From NCBI GenBank assembly GCA_947166355.1, contig CAMVDX010000005.1:1-64000 (forward strand): 64,000 nucleotides of DNA, read 5' to 3'. A model generated the notes under the pieces. The model worked only from the letters and a program-made list of their open reading frames with translations. It searched no databases and was not told where the DNA came from. The position numbers and the translations under genes are program-made. Source of the stretch: an uncultured Treponema sp. Its GTDB lineage: Bacteria; Spirochaetota; Spirochaetia; Treponematales; Treponemataceae. Below are positions 38,201-43,124 of the stretch, in pieces (the stretch's first letter is position 1; every line of letters begins with the position of its first letter).

Positions 38201-38729
38201 TATTATCATCGGCTCCCATACCGTTAAGAGAGAAAGTTTGTCCGTATGCATCTGCGGGTTCTGTAATCTTTGTTCCAGGTCGCTGCAAAACAATAAGAGG
38301 AGCTGTATTATCTACTGTAAATGTTCGTGATTGAGAAACAACGTGTCCGGCTTCATCAGAAATTTCTACAGTTGCTTCGTAAGTTCCATCCAGAACACCT
38401 TCAGTGAATGGATTTATAACGGCATACCAGATTCCTTTTTCTTCTGTTTCCGCAATTTCAGCTTCATAAGACATTTCGGAACCGAATCCATCAGGTCGCT
38501 TTAAGGTTACGGTTACACTGGCAATGGCACCGTCGTCTTCCCAGCTTCCCTGGATTGCGAACACATCTCTAACAATTGCGTCTACGGGAGGATTTTCAAT
38601 TGTTAGTACTGGAGGATCTGTATCGACAGAAGGACCAAGTCCAATTTCGCAGGCAGCGAAAAGGTTAAGACAAAGTGCTAAAAAACCGACAGCGGCTTTT
38701 CCCAACTTGAGACAGAGACTTTTTTTCAT
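23241..38729 (-). CDS. Giant Ig-repeat surface lipoprotein (5,162 residues)
   Basis: The signal peptide ends LFAAC with Cys27, a spirochaete-type lipobox, so the mature protein is probably lipid-anchored. Residues about 30-4,400 consist of bacterial Ig-like modules of roughly 90-110 residues, marked by linkers such as VDNTAPLI, VDKTAPVI, IDTTAPEL and ATDLVGK/DKAGN motifs. Residues 1079-1588 and 1795-2304 are identical (see repeat entries). The last 700 residues differ. They begin with an IPT/TIG-like piece (YPVRMGKSIYLEGFNFGD, near 4490) and continue with aromatic-rich, propeller-like text to LALDFLRGE. GAGG before the ATG supports the start. A role in attachment to host, fibre or biofilm matrix is inference; no catalytic motif was seen. 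About a quarter of the window is this one gene. Confidence 0.85.
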   Translation of the reverse strand: MKKSLCLKLGKAAVGFLALCLNLFAACEIGLGPSVDTDPPVLTIENPPVDAIVRDVFAIQGSWEDDGAIASVTVTLKRPDGFGSEMSYEAEIAETEEKGIWYAVINPFTEGVLDGTYEATVEISDEAGHVVSQSRTFTVDNTAPLIVLQRPGTKITEPADAYGQTFSLNGMGADDNTIDHIDVEIYSDEACTNLLKTITKSNVPPTIELDVAVFEEGVSNDYSEIYGSVTKNGTQYRYCKITAYDNAKRYPLERTGSTDEETGNSTSTYYLYDDIYSGVLENNTITDVYKMLSGTYLFSNNKRDAGSIEQVISILGNNEMEKSNFSLNPENNPLFFVNGKDVLRKDGADFTGSDYLITNGSSVVVEISTGLDGISLNAASLRPYLLPCDANGNASVDNIPENRIYLSEAGVGAKSGTSYKFTVTFDTTLSYAESKTLTLGHSYIFGVEGTDQRGNTVIPKGGTYGFKLSSNGAAPGLTVTNPIPTISYVGAGGSQTFAGTVNCQDGTPVITIKKGTETVYTHQFTESEATVENGLREFVFNTTISYADSENSQNQYTFTASQDGLETTAFKTVIYDKDAPTISVGSILPLAKKYNPEVETNTPSTEDYLNGNITLRFSLNDEYDTVETSAADKKPYFEVIEVNNGIQTVKPLIVTGPDVVSETSATAKHYITKLINGSFQIDTTQIQTGSTDKSIIFKIYAWDRAGNAKVYTYPEPTATSQPVLKVNQQTDYPVILPTNNDLSLKYTSKAQRDAATARRSQVPSGGQLLFTIIDDDGIGRYKILSASVSNDNPTETADQVADSRFNDAEWEDGNGSTQLTVTKNSSTASGYYWYKVLVEDTKATGTPVTTVKGPFIVKVTTAAPILVNVTTLDSDSSDINIGKYVGATGAEKTKWKNKIEINATEAPFYLYRSETPFAEDFNPDPPTSTVGGPDGLVYVTPQNTVPQVIYDTIANPTANKTYYYMIYDSNINPSNVKTIDCQVDTSVPSITIANPGTDTAKTGVNAINTSSYQFSGSIQDDNTISSIAGIYYKTLAITEAAPTAPASNRLSASTWTAAGWEAVSPGTSWSFVIGSETSPITQGKYKLYMYAIDGAGNLSDSDPATNGNQPYSRVYHVDMATPVVTETSSTRYVNAADSGSVSLGGTITESHGIQSFTVSRGTTTYNIVSNGTVQTAPSGVTWSYAAGTGEWSLTETPGDGNYTYTITATDLVGKTNESLTRQVTVDTTIPTVSTDTTKFKVPTATETQSSLFKFEGLASNVTDNGTSGTAYSSGIDKVEIAFTARENPTDTPTAPTAAQETATPAADGSWQSTVEFGNTKFGTVFSGTNAQGTKDLWVKVYDKAGNSSAWSNAKNFVYDTAAPTISLTGTTPQANSYNKQGFTVQVSASDSYGVQGVNIAYGSGAGQSVAATLNSTTGYYEAAFRVGSEPAPATGTSTPLADGAYTFTATVTDLSGKTASETRQFTVDTTPPTISDSEVKINGTAVAADADNSSVWYRSQTIPLIINASDAVSGIASVEYATQTAGSTATLTESDWTPLTLQGTEYKGSAIFSGTGAGQKLYIRVKDNAGNIKYFNNNNAAVTINIDTDKPNLSITQNTILTYIGTTGFTVQGSASDSPAAGAGIASLKVKEYYKGTEANAEFALTSASGTDGITVTPGTNGAWSQSVPLPGTSEQNGTFKYVFTLTDNAGNFETAQFTTIVDKTAPVIIISTPNTDTAKTGVNAINSSSYQFSGTITEINTISKIYYKALTDTAAAPTAPASNIMTDSSWTTAGWTAVTPGTSWSFVIGSETSPITQGKYKLYMYAIDGAGNLSDSDPATNGNQPYSRVYHVDMATPVVTETSSTRYVNAADSGSVSLGGTITESHGIQSFTVSRGTTTYNIVSNGTVQTAPSGVTWSYAAGTGEWSLTETPGDGNYTYTITATDLVGKTNESLTRQVTVDTTIPTVSTDTTKFKVPTATETQSSLFKFEGLASNVTDNGTSGTAYSSGIDKVEIAFTARENPTDTPTAPTAAQETATPAADGSWQSTVEFGNTKFGTVFSGTNAQGTKDLWVKVYDKAGNSSAWSNAKNFVYDTAAPTISLTGTTPQANSYNKQGFTVQVSASDSYGVQGVNIAYGSGAGQSVAATLNSTTGYYEAAFRVGSEPAPATGTSTPLADGAYTFTATVTDLSGKTASETRQFTVDTTPPTISDSEVKINGTAVAADADNSSVWYRSQTIPLIINASDAVSGIASVEYATQTAGSTATLTESDWTPLTLQGTEYKGSAIFSGTGAGQKLYIRVKDNAGNIKYFNNNNAAVTINIDTTAPELSALYYQVGTGTAAGAVKGVSSTIYVKSGTSITVYGKYKDGESGIQALTFTRAGTAITPSEIKYTTGTVTEQTTTTVPALTYSAYNASNATSYTYWKATFSMNEGGEFGINGKNGTYVAGTTGGQTSITPFTVTIDDTKPNLSNYKLLTSANTEVYKKTVSGQKRYYINNTTSTALIISGVATDNIGVEKVTLSINGTSYNNTGTASDWKFENIDLSSLTNVSGETADATATITVTDVAGNQNTVTAGTEIADKLYIYFDTTAPLGHHELDTESKDLTFRIGENNNDDITSSSTTPQWSNSLDTGVGKKYSNDSYGNSSTITISGNIGDSESGVSLIYYHVFDKPIHFDSDLAANVEVPHQQTIEGVAKYVFRNSDELRDYVISNSTSDPFAPLETAEQKRVFYTGDATHTLGGSPLSGSSSRYYKNINTTYRSTISGFNYDKNYLVIAAVDNVGNKGIDYVTVSSTVQHYFCQINKDNEVPSISLDAGQDSMRYYNGSSENLTLSGVATDSLAGIRSVSFKVNNHEITKDDTTYGTITLVDSGTYSKQNTHWSVTINPSAFEGATSDDINFYGIVTDDAGVGNQQMLSLATFIRDIDGPEVTLNSPKDADISTSNIIEVNKLITLNGTASDINGLSTSTNMELYFTKSSTLGGVTTAPTLSEDTTDADGNPVEGNIGSTGADAETKWVSIGTRAHANSWSFGGINTASLGGSTIADGTVVYFTVKATDKAGNSSCAVPVKVKVDQNTDRPVLSYNNLSWDSTANSNAGGVKEYNKNLSTLSGIITDDDGITKLCIAVADSQPSDLKTNSSYEITVNSTGAFSKALGADGSKTLWIYVKDTAGTEFITAATAGNLSQPYFVFNGNTSKHSDSAATSFIINNTSPVITHSAFGYGNTETAATTAATTTTSSAYSAFTNTSYAGGTVRKYVVFAITATTSNNVPVESVKVSVSGISAPISFPAANKSERSGNAETWYTDPIDISTWTHGNHTLSFTVEDASGLSAISEPKQFIIDNMGPSVSLISPRGEEVTNPVSLEGTATDDYDHAVSKIGFIIVDNRYYNADGTFVTNAQNQIKAAAKTAADTNNRTGTTSSWSFTLNGVATQEGKINPSLPTSEGSGTGGIENATTGINRAPVPQGYGEDDDTRNLTVVFYTCDELGNESWTPIVRDTTVEDSPSPVTIVYNPFADRPSASVTYPLGAYVNEENVENYSNLNGDIRVTGSARDNVSISNGKVFIQLDLNKDGLFDNQDLALLQTLSYTTTSGGTSQSHLIYTVTDNTLVTNLTTVEGVTDTAALGTNVNTLWGIPVRGTNSWNITINSYNELQQIEEARIGNADSGQYKIGIRAVAMDDGGTFGSWSAKQYFKIDLNAPSIGAAEIVATDDSGTVIANQIAEKYVQDMYLSGNKKLRLKISDRQGLKKVTYTYATTIEALSSSQRIGTIEKAELDTIKPASQVEGMYVYTIDIPLSLLTGSAYLNSKTVALKVVATKDSDTETTSYERYLVHFDNDKATIKKLTLNSVEHTGSSNAADNKIVNSNLFFTIGGLAEDTGAGFERMSFYFIREPRAGSSTVTRIYDVLSANQAIPVSGLDTKTVTTNSGNANDTTSNTFTIYGKNQTGLTVDNDGLSLTGYTTDSHVHEGGYVQIGSKWHKIESISGTTVNLTTATNATGTQTVFFAYLQTIDNTGSERRDDDNPSTITGDDHDEMCESIRKSQTNWDYDASFDSTNIPDGPGKLVVFVYDKAGNVSAKEYPVSVQNNAPRLTKLWLATDLSGDGTFQDIASEGITEIVEYNVLSKVGEQTNYKDLNTVDYHGENFIAKNKLAIIPEFTGGNGAIKMALNNDAATSTAITSYATDEAAAAAGALYTSQGATAVPGINNFTLARTGDTTWAYVIDNDTLRPSSPTENRAMSFTFWDSTEETAPGVDSNWCYLRIKDLRVNVDDVTAPKVVVSPFYWNSKSKNSLYQNSSNNGHIELEDDLPTTVFTATSGLLDRDPKVSGKITIRGTVFDDYTLSSIWVAFDEFTPATGTYTATKSLDSLTYYKVASYTNGSWVCSSPSDTATVNGTTWAFKVTNNYIRASGHKASWQLDIDTSGITGRMGLDKKVYVRAIDATGDVAGATATVVTAHTSNLTATGTADSEDSVYSKPTYRMDIVPYITKVLDENSNTATRSRLGRYPVRMGKSIYLEGFNFGDGTLSVKRHKTVNGIASTTAETDTLTATRVTGDNNRIKITAAPDYSGFLNLTITPTGGTALTAINNSNSASGYNIQKGYDADEEDNAGNKTYGRLTANAEGTNFWTDDVYLSVWNVADASQFNGSINPHSGVIKKLTTQNSGSGAPNNTNPGNNGHITAAAGPGGGYIYKQPGYSTEVTPETGMNDSYYAAMSSDDLKLYGYVSGRNYTTLGHGDNIAFNSSEVAYVAPVDEMDYTIVNGMPYYVFQDNGLGGDSGSVWGLGLVMMREGIWYDRNYFNPYKGNTIEEAKLPYFVERQGYNKASWQRDSTTGYDSILYQFKNPRITGWYNANESLLYTKQGGNKYIDGVDYIYISYFDSYAKCLKYAAYKVGHRFATNDSKYSNTALKEWGKIDVDHDIDIVAKMSSSPNTAGNQPDQTTYNHMTDGKSVVAGSDYTVNNPSPTVVAGEWSDIFVDSTGANPIPVIVYYNKTAKSLEIARGNNSFPQGPNEWTKTLAIRPTGVSSDFGRYVSGAMDTAGNLHIAAQDADNSILYYLYLTKTGNTYTVSKSIAVDGSAGAGRWADIELTNPAGTTLVAKAPVISYIDTSFMGTTKGIKVAYLVGTETDGTPIFEAMTDPARYAPSDQRTSVMADVKETKNNNRKAAVGVGFNSDMLALDFLRGE
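31818..33347 (-). repeat. Exact internal duplication in the giant gene, copy 2
   Basis: 1,530 bases (510 codons, residues 1795-2304) that I could not distinguish from 33966-35495 by reading both copies. The period is 2,148 bases (716 codons). Identity ends at 33347/35495, where the base changes from g to a and then diverges. Confidence 0.9.
33966..35495 (-). repeat. Exact internal duplication in the giant gene, copy 1
   Basis: Partner of 31818-33347 (residues 1079-1588). The 618 bases between the copies are not part of the identical stretch, although beyond its edges homologous Ig modules continue in diverged form. Confidence 0.9.
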
Positions 38730-38918
38730 AATTTACCTCGTAAAGCTATCTAAACGAATCTCTCAATACGGGTGGGTCTGAAAAAAGATAGATGAATTGA
38801 AAATAAAAAATGTGGCTTAGACTTTTTTTACCTTTTTCCCGACATCTATAATACTTATAGTATCGTCAGAATTACATAAAATATTTATTATGGTAGATAT
38901 TTTTAATTCTTTATAATT

Positions 38919-38946
38919 ATTTTATCACAGAAAAAAAAAATTGCAA
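38919..38946 (-). promoter_or_regulatory. Candidate promoter of the giant lipoprotein gene
   Basis: Minus strand: TTGCAA (38941-38946), a 16-base T-rich spacer and TAAAAT (38919-38924), with TGA in front of it forming an extended -10. It implies a 5' leader of about 180 bases, long for this window. Confidence 0.5.
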
Positions 38947-38972
38947 AAATAAATATTGTTTTATTTGAAAGG

Positions 38973-39011
38973 TAAAACGTTTTATCTCTTTAATAAGCTT
39001 ATATTAGAGAT
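38973..39011. promoter_or_regulatory. Two adjacent operator-like palindromes
   Basis: A perfect palindrome TAAAACGTTTTA (38973-38984) with the CG centre common in LacI/GalR-type sites is directly followed by an imperfect palindrome centred on AAGCTT, with ATCTCT...AGAGAT outer arms (38984-39011). They lie just upstream of the giant gene's -35 box, where a regulator could act. Confidence 0.4.
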
Positions 39012-39104
39012 GAGTTTTAGTCGGAATGAGTTAGATAAAAGATAAATAAATATAGAAGAAATGTTATCTCTGGAAACTACCTCCTTCGGTATGTATTTTT
39101 CTAC

Positions 39105-39133
39105 TTCAAATTTCCCGCCATTCCTACTATAAT
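39105..39133 (+). promoter_or_regulatory. Promoter of dnaX (leaderless)
   Basis: TTCAAA (39105-39110), a 17-base spacer and TATAAT (39128-39133). The ATG at 39141 starts seven bases later, and there is no Shine-Dalgarno sequence. Confidence 0.75.
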
Positions 39134-39140
39134 AAACTCT

Positions 39141-41357
39141 ATGTCATACGAAGTAACAGCGACGAGACGTCGTCCGCAGCAGTTTGGAGACCTTGTTGGT
39201 CAGGAATTTGTTGCAGAGACTCTCAAAAATTCTATAAAGTCGGGGAAGATTGCCCACGCCTACCTTTTTTCGGGACCGCGTGGTTGTGGTAAGACCTCTA
39301 CTGCCCGTATTCTGGCTAAGGCCTTAAACTGTCAGAACGGGCCTACAGACCAGCCTTGCGGCCAGTGTTCAACCTGTCAGGAAATTACAAAGGGAACCTC
39401 TCTTGATGTAATTGAAATCGATGGTGCGTCTAACACCAGTGTTGAGAACATCCGCCAGATTAAGGATGAGGTTCTTTTTCCACCGAGCAATTCAAAATAT
39501 AAAATCTATATCATAGACGAAGTCCATATGCTTTCGACTTCGGCTTTTAATGCACTGCTCAAGACAATTGAGGAGCCGCCTCCATACGTAATCTTTATTT
39601 TTGCAACTACAGAGCTTCAGAAGGTGCCGGCTACAATTAAGTCTCGTTGTCAGCAGTATAATTTCCGCCTTGTGGCAGTTGATAAGGTAAAACAGTGTCT
39701 TGCCGATGCTGCCGCAGAACTTGGAATTCAGGCTGATGATGAAGCACTCTTCTGGATTGCCCGCGAGTCTACCGGTTCTATGCGCGATGCCTACACCCTT
39801 TTTGACCAGGTTGTAGCCTTTAGCGACGGTCACATTACTTATGAAAAGATTCGCGACAAGCTTGGTCTTGTTGGAATCGACCGCCTGAACACTGTTTTTG
39901 AAGCCTGTGCACAAAACCGCACTGCAGATGTAGTTGGTCTTTTGGACGAGTTCCTGCAGGCGGGCGTTTCAATTGAACAACTGATTTCTAACTCTGCAGA
40001 CTATTTGCGTAGTCTTCTTCTTATTAAAAACGGCGTAAAAAAAGAGTCTCTTCTGGGCAACAGCGCAGAGCGCTACAGCAGCATAGTTCTAGGCGCATGG
40101 AATACAGTTCAAATTGAACGTGCACTTTCTCTCTTTTTACAGCTTTACCGCGATATACGTTATTCACTTTCACCGCGCTACGAGCTTGAGCTTGCCTTTA
40201 GCCGTCTTTGCTGGCTTGGGAACTATGTTTCTAATGCAGAAGTTAAAAAGGCAATTGATGCGGCCCAGGGGCTTTTAATGAACGGTGATATGGGTGGCAA
40301 GTTTGCGGAAGCAAACTTGGTAAGGTCGCAAAGCGACCGACTTGAGTGTCCGCCAGGCGGACGTATCGAAACCACCGCAGTACACAGTAATGTGCAGAGT
40401 GCAGCGGTAGTTTCGACAGGCTCAACCACTGGATCTGCCGAGACTGCGCAATCTCAGCAAACTCCTGCAGGCATGAATCCTATTCCGGCTGGTATGCCGC
40501 GGCTTTCCATGCTTGATGAGTTGATAGCAAAAGAGCAGGCTGGCATTTCTGATGATGATACCGGCGACCCGGGCAGTCCAGGGGAAGGCGCGGGTGGTGA
40601 AGGGGAGAACGCAAACCCTTTTCATAATGGCGGTCCACTGCCGCCTGAACAATCAGTGGCTGCGACTCAGAATTTACAGAATGCGCAGACAGAAGGCAGT
40701 AATGCAGGCTCGGCAGAACTTGATGAACGTCTAAAACTTCATATTCCTCAGGAAAATGTTACCGACGAAGGTCAGGTTGTGCCTACAATGGATATTCCTC
40801 TTTCTGAAACAGGTTATACAGAAAATCCTGATGCAGAAGAGGGGGAAGCGGGCTGGTCTAATATGGAAGCCCCTCCAGATGATGATTATTATCCTGCAGA
40901 ACCAGATTTCAGTTCGCAGGCAGAACAGCTTTACGAGGGCGCGGAGGCTTCTGAAAATCAGGGGCAACAGAATGCAGCACCTGTTCAGCTTCAGGATACC
41001 CTGACAATTGCTAATGGTCAGACAATATCTGTGGCTCAGCTTCGCGGGCAAATTACAGCAGCCCTCGCCATAACAGACGGTTTTGCTGCTTCGAACGTAG
41101 AAAAAACAGGTTTATGGGTGGTTACAGAAGATTCTATTAATACTACAGTTGAAACTGCCTATGATCTTAGTCTTATAGAAAAGAAAAAAAATGTGATTGC
41201 TGCGGAGTTATCAAATACCTGTGGCCGTCAAATGAAATTTAACGTAACTCTTAAAGCTGCTGAGCCACAGAAAACTGCTGCTCCGGTAGAGATTCCGGTA
41301 CAGGTAAGTATTCTTGTAAATGCATTTAAGGGAACAATTGTTGCAGGGAGGATGTAA
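39141..41357 (+). CDS. dnaX: DNA polymerase III subunits gamma and tau
   Basis: Clamp-loader ATPase. It has 738 residues. Walker A is GPRGCGKTS at 45-53, the zinc module is C-(8)-C-(2)-C-(2)-C beginning at Cys64 (LNCQNGPTDQPCGQCSTC), followed by DEVHMLS and the SRC sensor motif. Domains I-III end near residue 375. A long acidic, Gln/Pro-rich linker (about 385-630) follows, then a tau-type C-terminal domain. The linker contains three DNA hairpins and family C repeats, translated as RLECPPGGRIETTA and VVSTGSTTG. I saw no clear slippery A-run for a programmed frameshift. It heads dnaX-ybaB-recR, a widespread order. Confidence 0.95.
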   Translation: MSYEVTATRRRPQQFGDLVGQEFVAETLKNSIKSGKIAHAYLFSGPRGCGKTSTARILAKALNCQNGPTDQPCGQCSTCQEITKGTSLDVIEIDGASNTSVENIRQIKDEVLFPPSNSKYKIYIIDEVHMLSTSAFNALLKTIEEPPPYVIFIFATTELQKVPATIKSRCQQYNFRLVAVDKVKQCLADAAAELGIQADDEALFWIARESTGSMRDAYTLFDQVVAFSDGHITYEKIRDKLGLVGIDRLNTVFEACAQNRTADVVGLLDEFLQAGVSIEQLISNSADYLRSLLLIKNGVKKESLLGNSAERYSSIVLGAWNTVQIERALSLFLQLYRDIRYSLSPRYELELAFSRLCWLGNYVSNAEVKKAIDAAQGLLMNGDMGGKFAEANLVRSQSDRLECPPGGRIETTAVHSNVQSAAVVSTGSTTGSAETAQSQQTPAGMNPIPAGMPRLSMLDELIAKEQAGISDDDTGDPGSPGEGAGGEGENANPFHNGGPLPPEQSVAATQNLQNAQTEGSNAGSAELDERLKLHIPQENVTDEGQVVPTMDIPLSETGYTENPDAEEGEAGWSNMEAPPDDDYYPAEPDFSSQAEQLYEGAEASENQGQQNAAPVQLQDTLTIANGQTISVAQLRGQITAALAITDGFAASNVEKTGLWVVTEDSINTTVETAYDLSLIEKKKNVIAAELSNTCGRQMKFNVTLKAAEPQKTAAPVEIPVQVSILVNAFKGTIVAGRM
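40299..40430 (+). repeat. Cluster of palindromes and family C repeats inside dnaX
   Basis: AAGTTTGC-ggaa-GCAAACTT (40299 on), GGTCGC-aaa-GCGACC (40323-40337), GTCCGCC-a-GGCGGAC with TATCGAAACCACCG (40341-40377), and the inverse GGTAGTTTCGACAGGCTCAA (40406 on). All are in frame in the flexible linker, about 44 codons in total. Confidence 0.75.
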
Positions 41358-41358
41358 A

Positions 41359-41670
41359 ATGAATCCGTTTGAATTACTCAAAAATACTCAGGCAATTAAG
41401 GAACAGTCAGAAAAGCTTCAGAAAGAGCTTGCCGACATCCGCGCAGAAGGTTCTTCCGGCGGTCGAATGGTCACAATTACACTCAACGGAAAGTTTGAGA
41501 TGATGGGCATTAAACTCGACCCGATTTGTGTTGATAACCGTGATGTTCAGATGCTCGAAGACCTGATTGTTTCTGCTCACAAAAATGCAGTAGACAATGT
41601 TCAGGAGCAGATAAAGGCTAAATCAAGCTCACTGCTCGGCGGGCTGGACCTCGGCCAGTTTGGATTATAA
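41359..41670 (+). CDS. ybaB: YbaB/EbfC family nucleoid-associated protein
   Basis: Small DNA-binding dimer thought to help nucleoid structure and RecR-linked repair. It has 103 residues from the ATG at 41359, two bases after the dnaX stop, with GGAGG at 41346-41350 inside the dnaX end. MNPFELLKNTQAIKEQSEKLQKELADI (in pieces) forms the N-terminal helix, then VTITLNGKFEMMGIKLDP and the DLIVSAHKNAVDNV helix, all typical. Its place between dnaX and recR is the usual one. Confidence 0.94.
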   Translation: MNPFELLKNTQAIKEQSEKLQKELADIRAEGSSGGRMVTITLNGKFEMMGIKLDPICVDNRDVQMLEDLIVSAHKNAVDNVQEQIKAKSSSLLGGLDLGQFGL

Positions 41671-41707
41671 GGAAGCAAAACTGTTATTGCCCGGCTCATA
41701 AAATGTC

Positions 41708-41730
41708 ATTGTCGGGCTTGACCCGACAAT
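41708..41730. terminator. Hairpin between ybaB and recR (family D)
   Basis: ATTGTCGGG (41708-41716), loop CTTGA, CCCGACAAT (41722-41730), then CTTTT. It may reduce read-through from dnaX-ybaB into recR. The same layout with GC changes occurs at 12768-12790 and 43125-43147. Confidence 0.5.
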
Positions 41731-41746
41731 CTTTTATGGAAACTTT

Positions 41747-42397
41747 ATGAACGCATTTGATGAATTAACAAATAATTTTTCCCGCCTTCCTGGAATTGGC
41801 AAAAAATCTGCCAGCCGCATGGTAAACTGGCTTCTCAAGCAGGATGCAAGTTATGTGCAAAAGTTTGCGCAGAATCTCGGCAGCCTTCAGGAGCGCATAA
41901 AGCCGTGTTCAATTTGCGGCACCTGGACAGAAATCGATCCATGCCCAATCTGCTCAAATCCATTGCGTGATGCCAGCCAGATTTGTGTTGTTGAACAGCC
42001 GCAGGATGTATCTACTATAGAAGCTTACGGTGAATACAAAGGTTTGTATCATGTGCTCGGCGGATTGTTAAGACCTCTCGAAGGAATAGGACCAGCGCAG
42101 CTTTCTATTCAACAACTGATTACGCGCATAAAAAATGGGGTGAACGGCGCTTCGGGTGAGAACTCGGTAATCAGTTCTGTAAACAATTCAGCAATCACAG
42201 AAATCATCATAGCTACAAATCCTACAGTTGAAGGTGATACAACAGCGCTTTACCTCAATAAAGTGATTACAGAACTCAATCTGCCGCAGCCGCCAAAGGT
42301 TACCCGGCTTGCTACGGGAATGCCTGTGGGCGGCGATCTCGAATATGTAGATAAGCGTACTTTATCACTAAGCTTTCGGGGACGCAGCGAGATATAA
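41747..42397 (+). CDS. recR: Recombination protein RecR
   Basis: Works with RecO and RecF to load RecA at gaps. It has 216 residues. The N-terminal helix-hairpin-helix is LPGIGKKSASRM, the zinc finger is CSICGTWTEIDPCPIC near residue 55-70, and the Toprim domain holds VVEQPQDV near residue 80. The family's VLGG, PLEGIGP and ATNPTVEGDTTALYL motifs are also present. An extra short stretch (NGVNGASGENSVISSVNNSA, about 128-147) is not typical and may be a local expansion. No clear ribosome site precedes the ATG. Confidence 0.95.
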   Translation: MNAFDELTNNFSRLPGIGKKSASRMVNWLLKQDASYVQKFAQNLGSLQERIKPCSICGTWTEIDPCPICSNPLRDASQICVVEQPQDVSTIEAYGEYKGLYHVLGGLLRPLEGIGPAQLSIQQLITRIKNGVNGASGENSVISSVNNSAITEIIIATNPTVEGDTTALYLNKVITELNLPQPPKVTRLATGMPVGGDLEYVDKRTLSLSFRGRSEI

Positions 42398-42406
42398 AAA
42401 TTTATA

Positions 42407-42435
42407 TAGACAAATGAAAATTTCTGTTTTATAAT
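42407..42435 (+). promoter_or_regulatory. Promoter of the STAS/zinc-ribbon gene
   Basis: TAGACA (42407-42412), a 17-base spacer and TATAAT (42430-42435). AAGGAG at 42443-42448 and the ATG at 42457 follow, so this gene uses a normal leader. Confidence 0.7.
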
Positions 42436-42456
42436 TGCATACAAGGAGTAATATAA

Positions 42457-43011
42457 ATGGAATCAAACAATTCTATCGTTTCAGGCTTTGACAGTGACAA
42501 AGACGATTCTCTCAAAATCACTTTGCATAAGATTCCAGGTGTCCAGAACGGCTGCCAGGTTGTACTGGAAGGTTATATAGACACCTATAATTCTTCATTC
42601 TTCCAGAAGCAGCTTACAAAGGTAATCGGAGCGGGGTATTTTAATCTTTTGTTTAACTGTGGCGGTTTGTCATACGTTTCATCTACTGGTCTTGGCTCAT
42701 TTACAATCCTGCTTAAGATGGTAAAGGTTAAAGGCGGTGATATCATCCTTTCTGAAGTTCAGGAAAAGGTTGCAGAGGTATTCCAGATTTTGGGATTCTC
42801 TCAGTTCTTTAATCTTAAAGATACAACAGAAGAAGCTTTGGAATATCTTCGTCATGATGAAGGTAGTTCTACAGGACCTGTATTCCCTAAGATGCTTGTA
42901 TGTCCTTCTTGTGGAAAGAATATTCAGGCTGCACATGCCGGACGTTTCCGCTGTACTAACTGTAAGGCAATTATTACAATCAGCGAGGCAGGTGCTATAA
43001 CTCTCGGCTAA
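42457..43011 (+). CDS. STAS-domain anti-sigma antagonist-like protein with C-terminal zinc ribbon
   Basis: 184 residues. The STAS domain (about 18-125) holds the phosphorylatable Ser in VSSTGLGSF near residue 73, as in anti-sigma factor antagonists switched by a kinase/phosphatase pair. A zinc ribbon follows at about 148-175: CPSCGK...CTNCK. The ribbon is an unusual attachment and might bind nucleic acid or a protein partner. It sits between recR and flaB with its own promoter and terminator. No anti-sigma kinase or PP2C phosphatase is visible here. Confidence 0.85.
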   Translation: MESNNSIVSGFDSDKDDSLKITLHKIPGVQNGCQVVLEGYIDTYNSSFFQKQLTKVIGAGYFNLLFNCGGLSYVSSTGLGSFTILLKMVKVKGGDIILSEVQEKVAEVFQILGFSQFFNLKDTTEEALEYLRHDEGSSTGPVFPKMLVCPSCGKNIQAAHAGRFRCTNCKAIITISEAGAITLG

Positions 43012-43124
43012 TATAGATTATCGGGATAAGCCCGATAATGATAATGCTTGGCATTCGACCGATTAAAAGATATGTCATTCGACTACTAACAAGATGCGTC
43101 ATTTGACAGCTAACAGGATGTATC

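Larger units (their letters stand above)
38730..39140. promoter_or_regulatory. AT-rich divergent control region between the giant gene and dnaX
   Basis: 411 bases without a gene. It contains the promoters listed separately, a palindrome CTATAA-tac-TTATAG near 38846-38860, the operator-like pair at 38973-39011, and long A/T runs. SRP RNA, which lies next to dnaX in some genomes, was looked for and not seen. Confidence 0.5.

Noticed and set aside
38815..38852. Plus-strand sigma-28-like text TAGACTTT...CCCGACAT
   Set aside because: The spacer is 12 instead of 11, and no gene follows for nearly 300 bases; treated as chance.
38730..39140. SRP RNA or another stable RNA next to dnaX
   Set aside because: No conserved GGAAGGAAGCAGCC-type core or compact helix is present; the region is AT-rich with promoters.
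40223..40652. Reverse reading frames in the dnaX linker
   Set aside because: They follow from the skewed composition and palindromes of the linker; no start signals or family similarity.
39141..41357. Programmed frameshift producing gamma from dnaX
   Set aside because: No A-rich slippery heptamer with a following stem was seen at the end of domain III.
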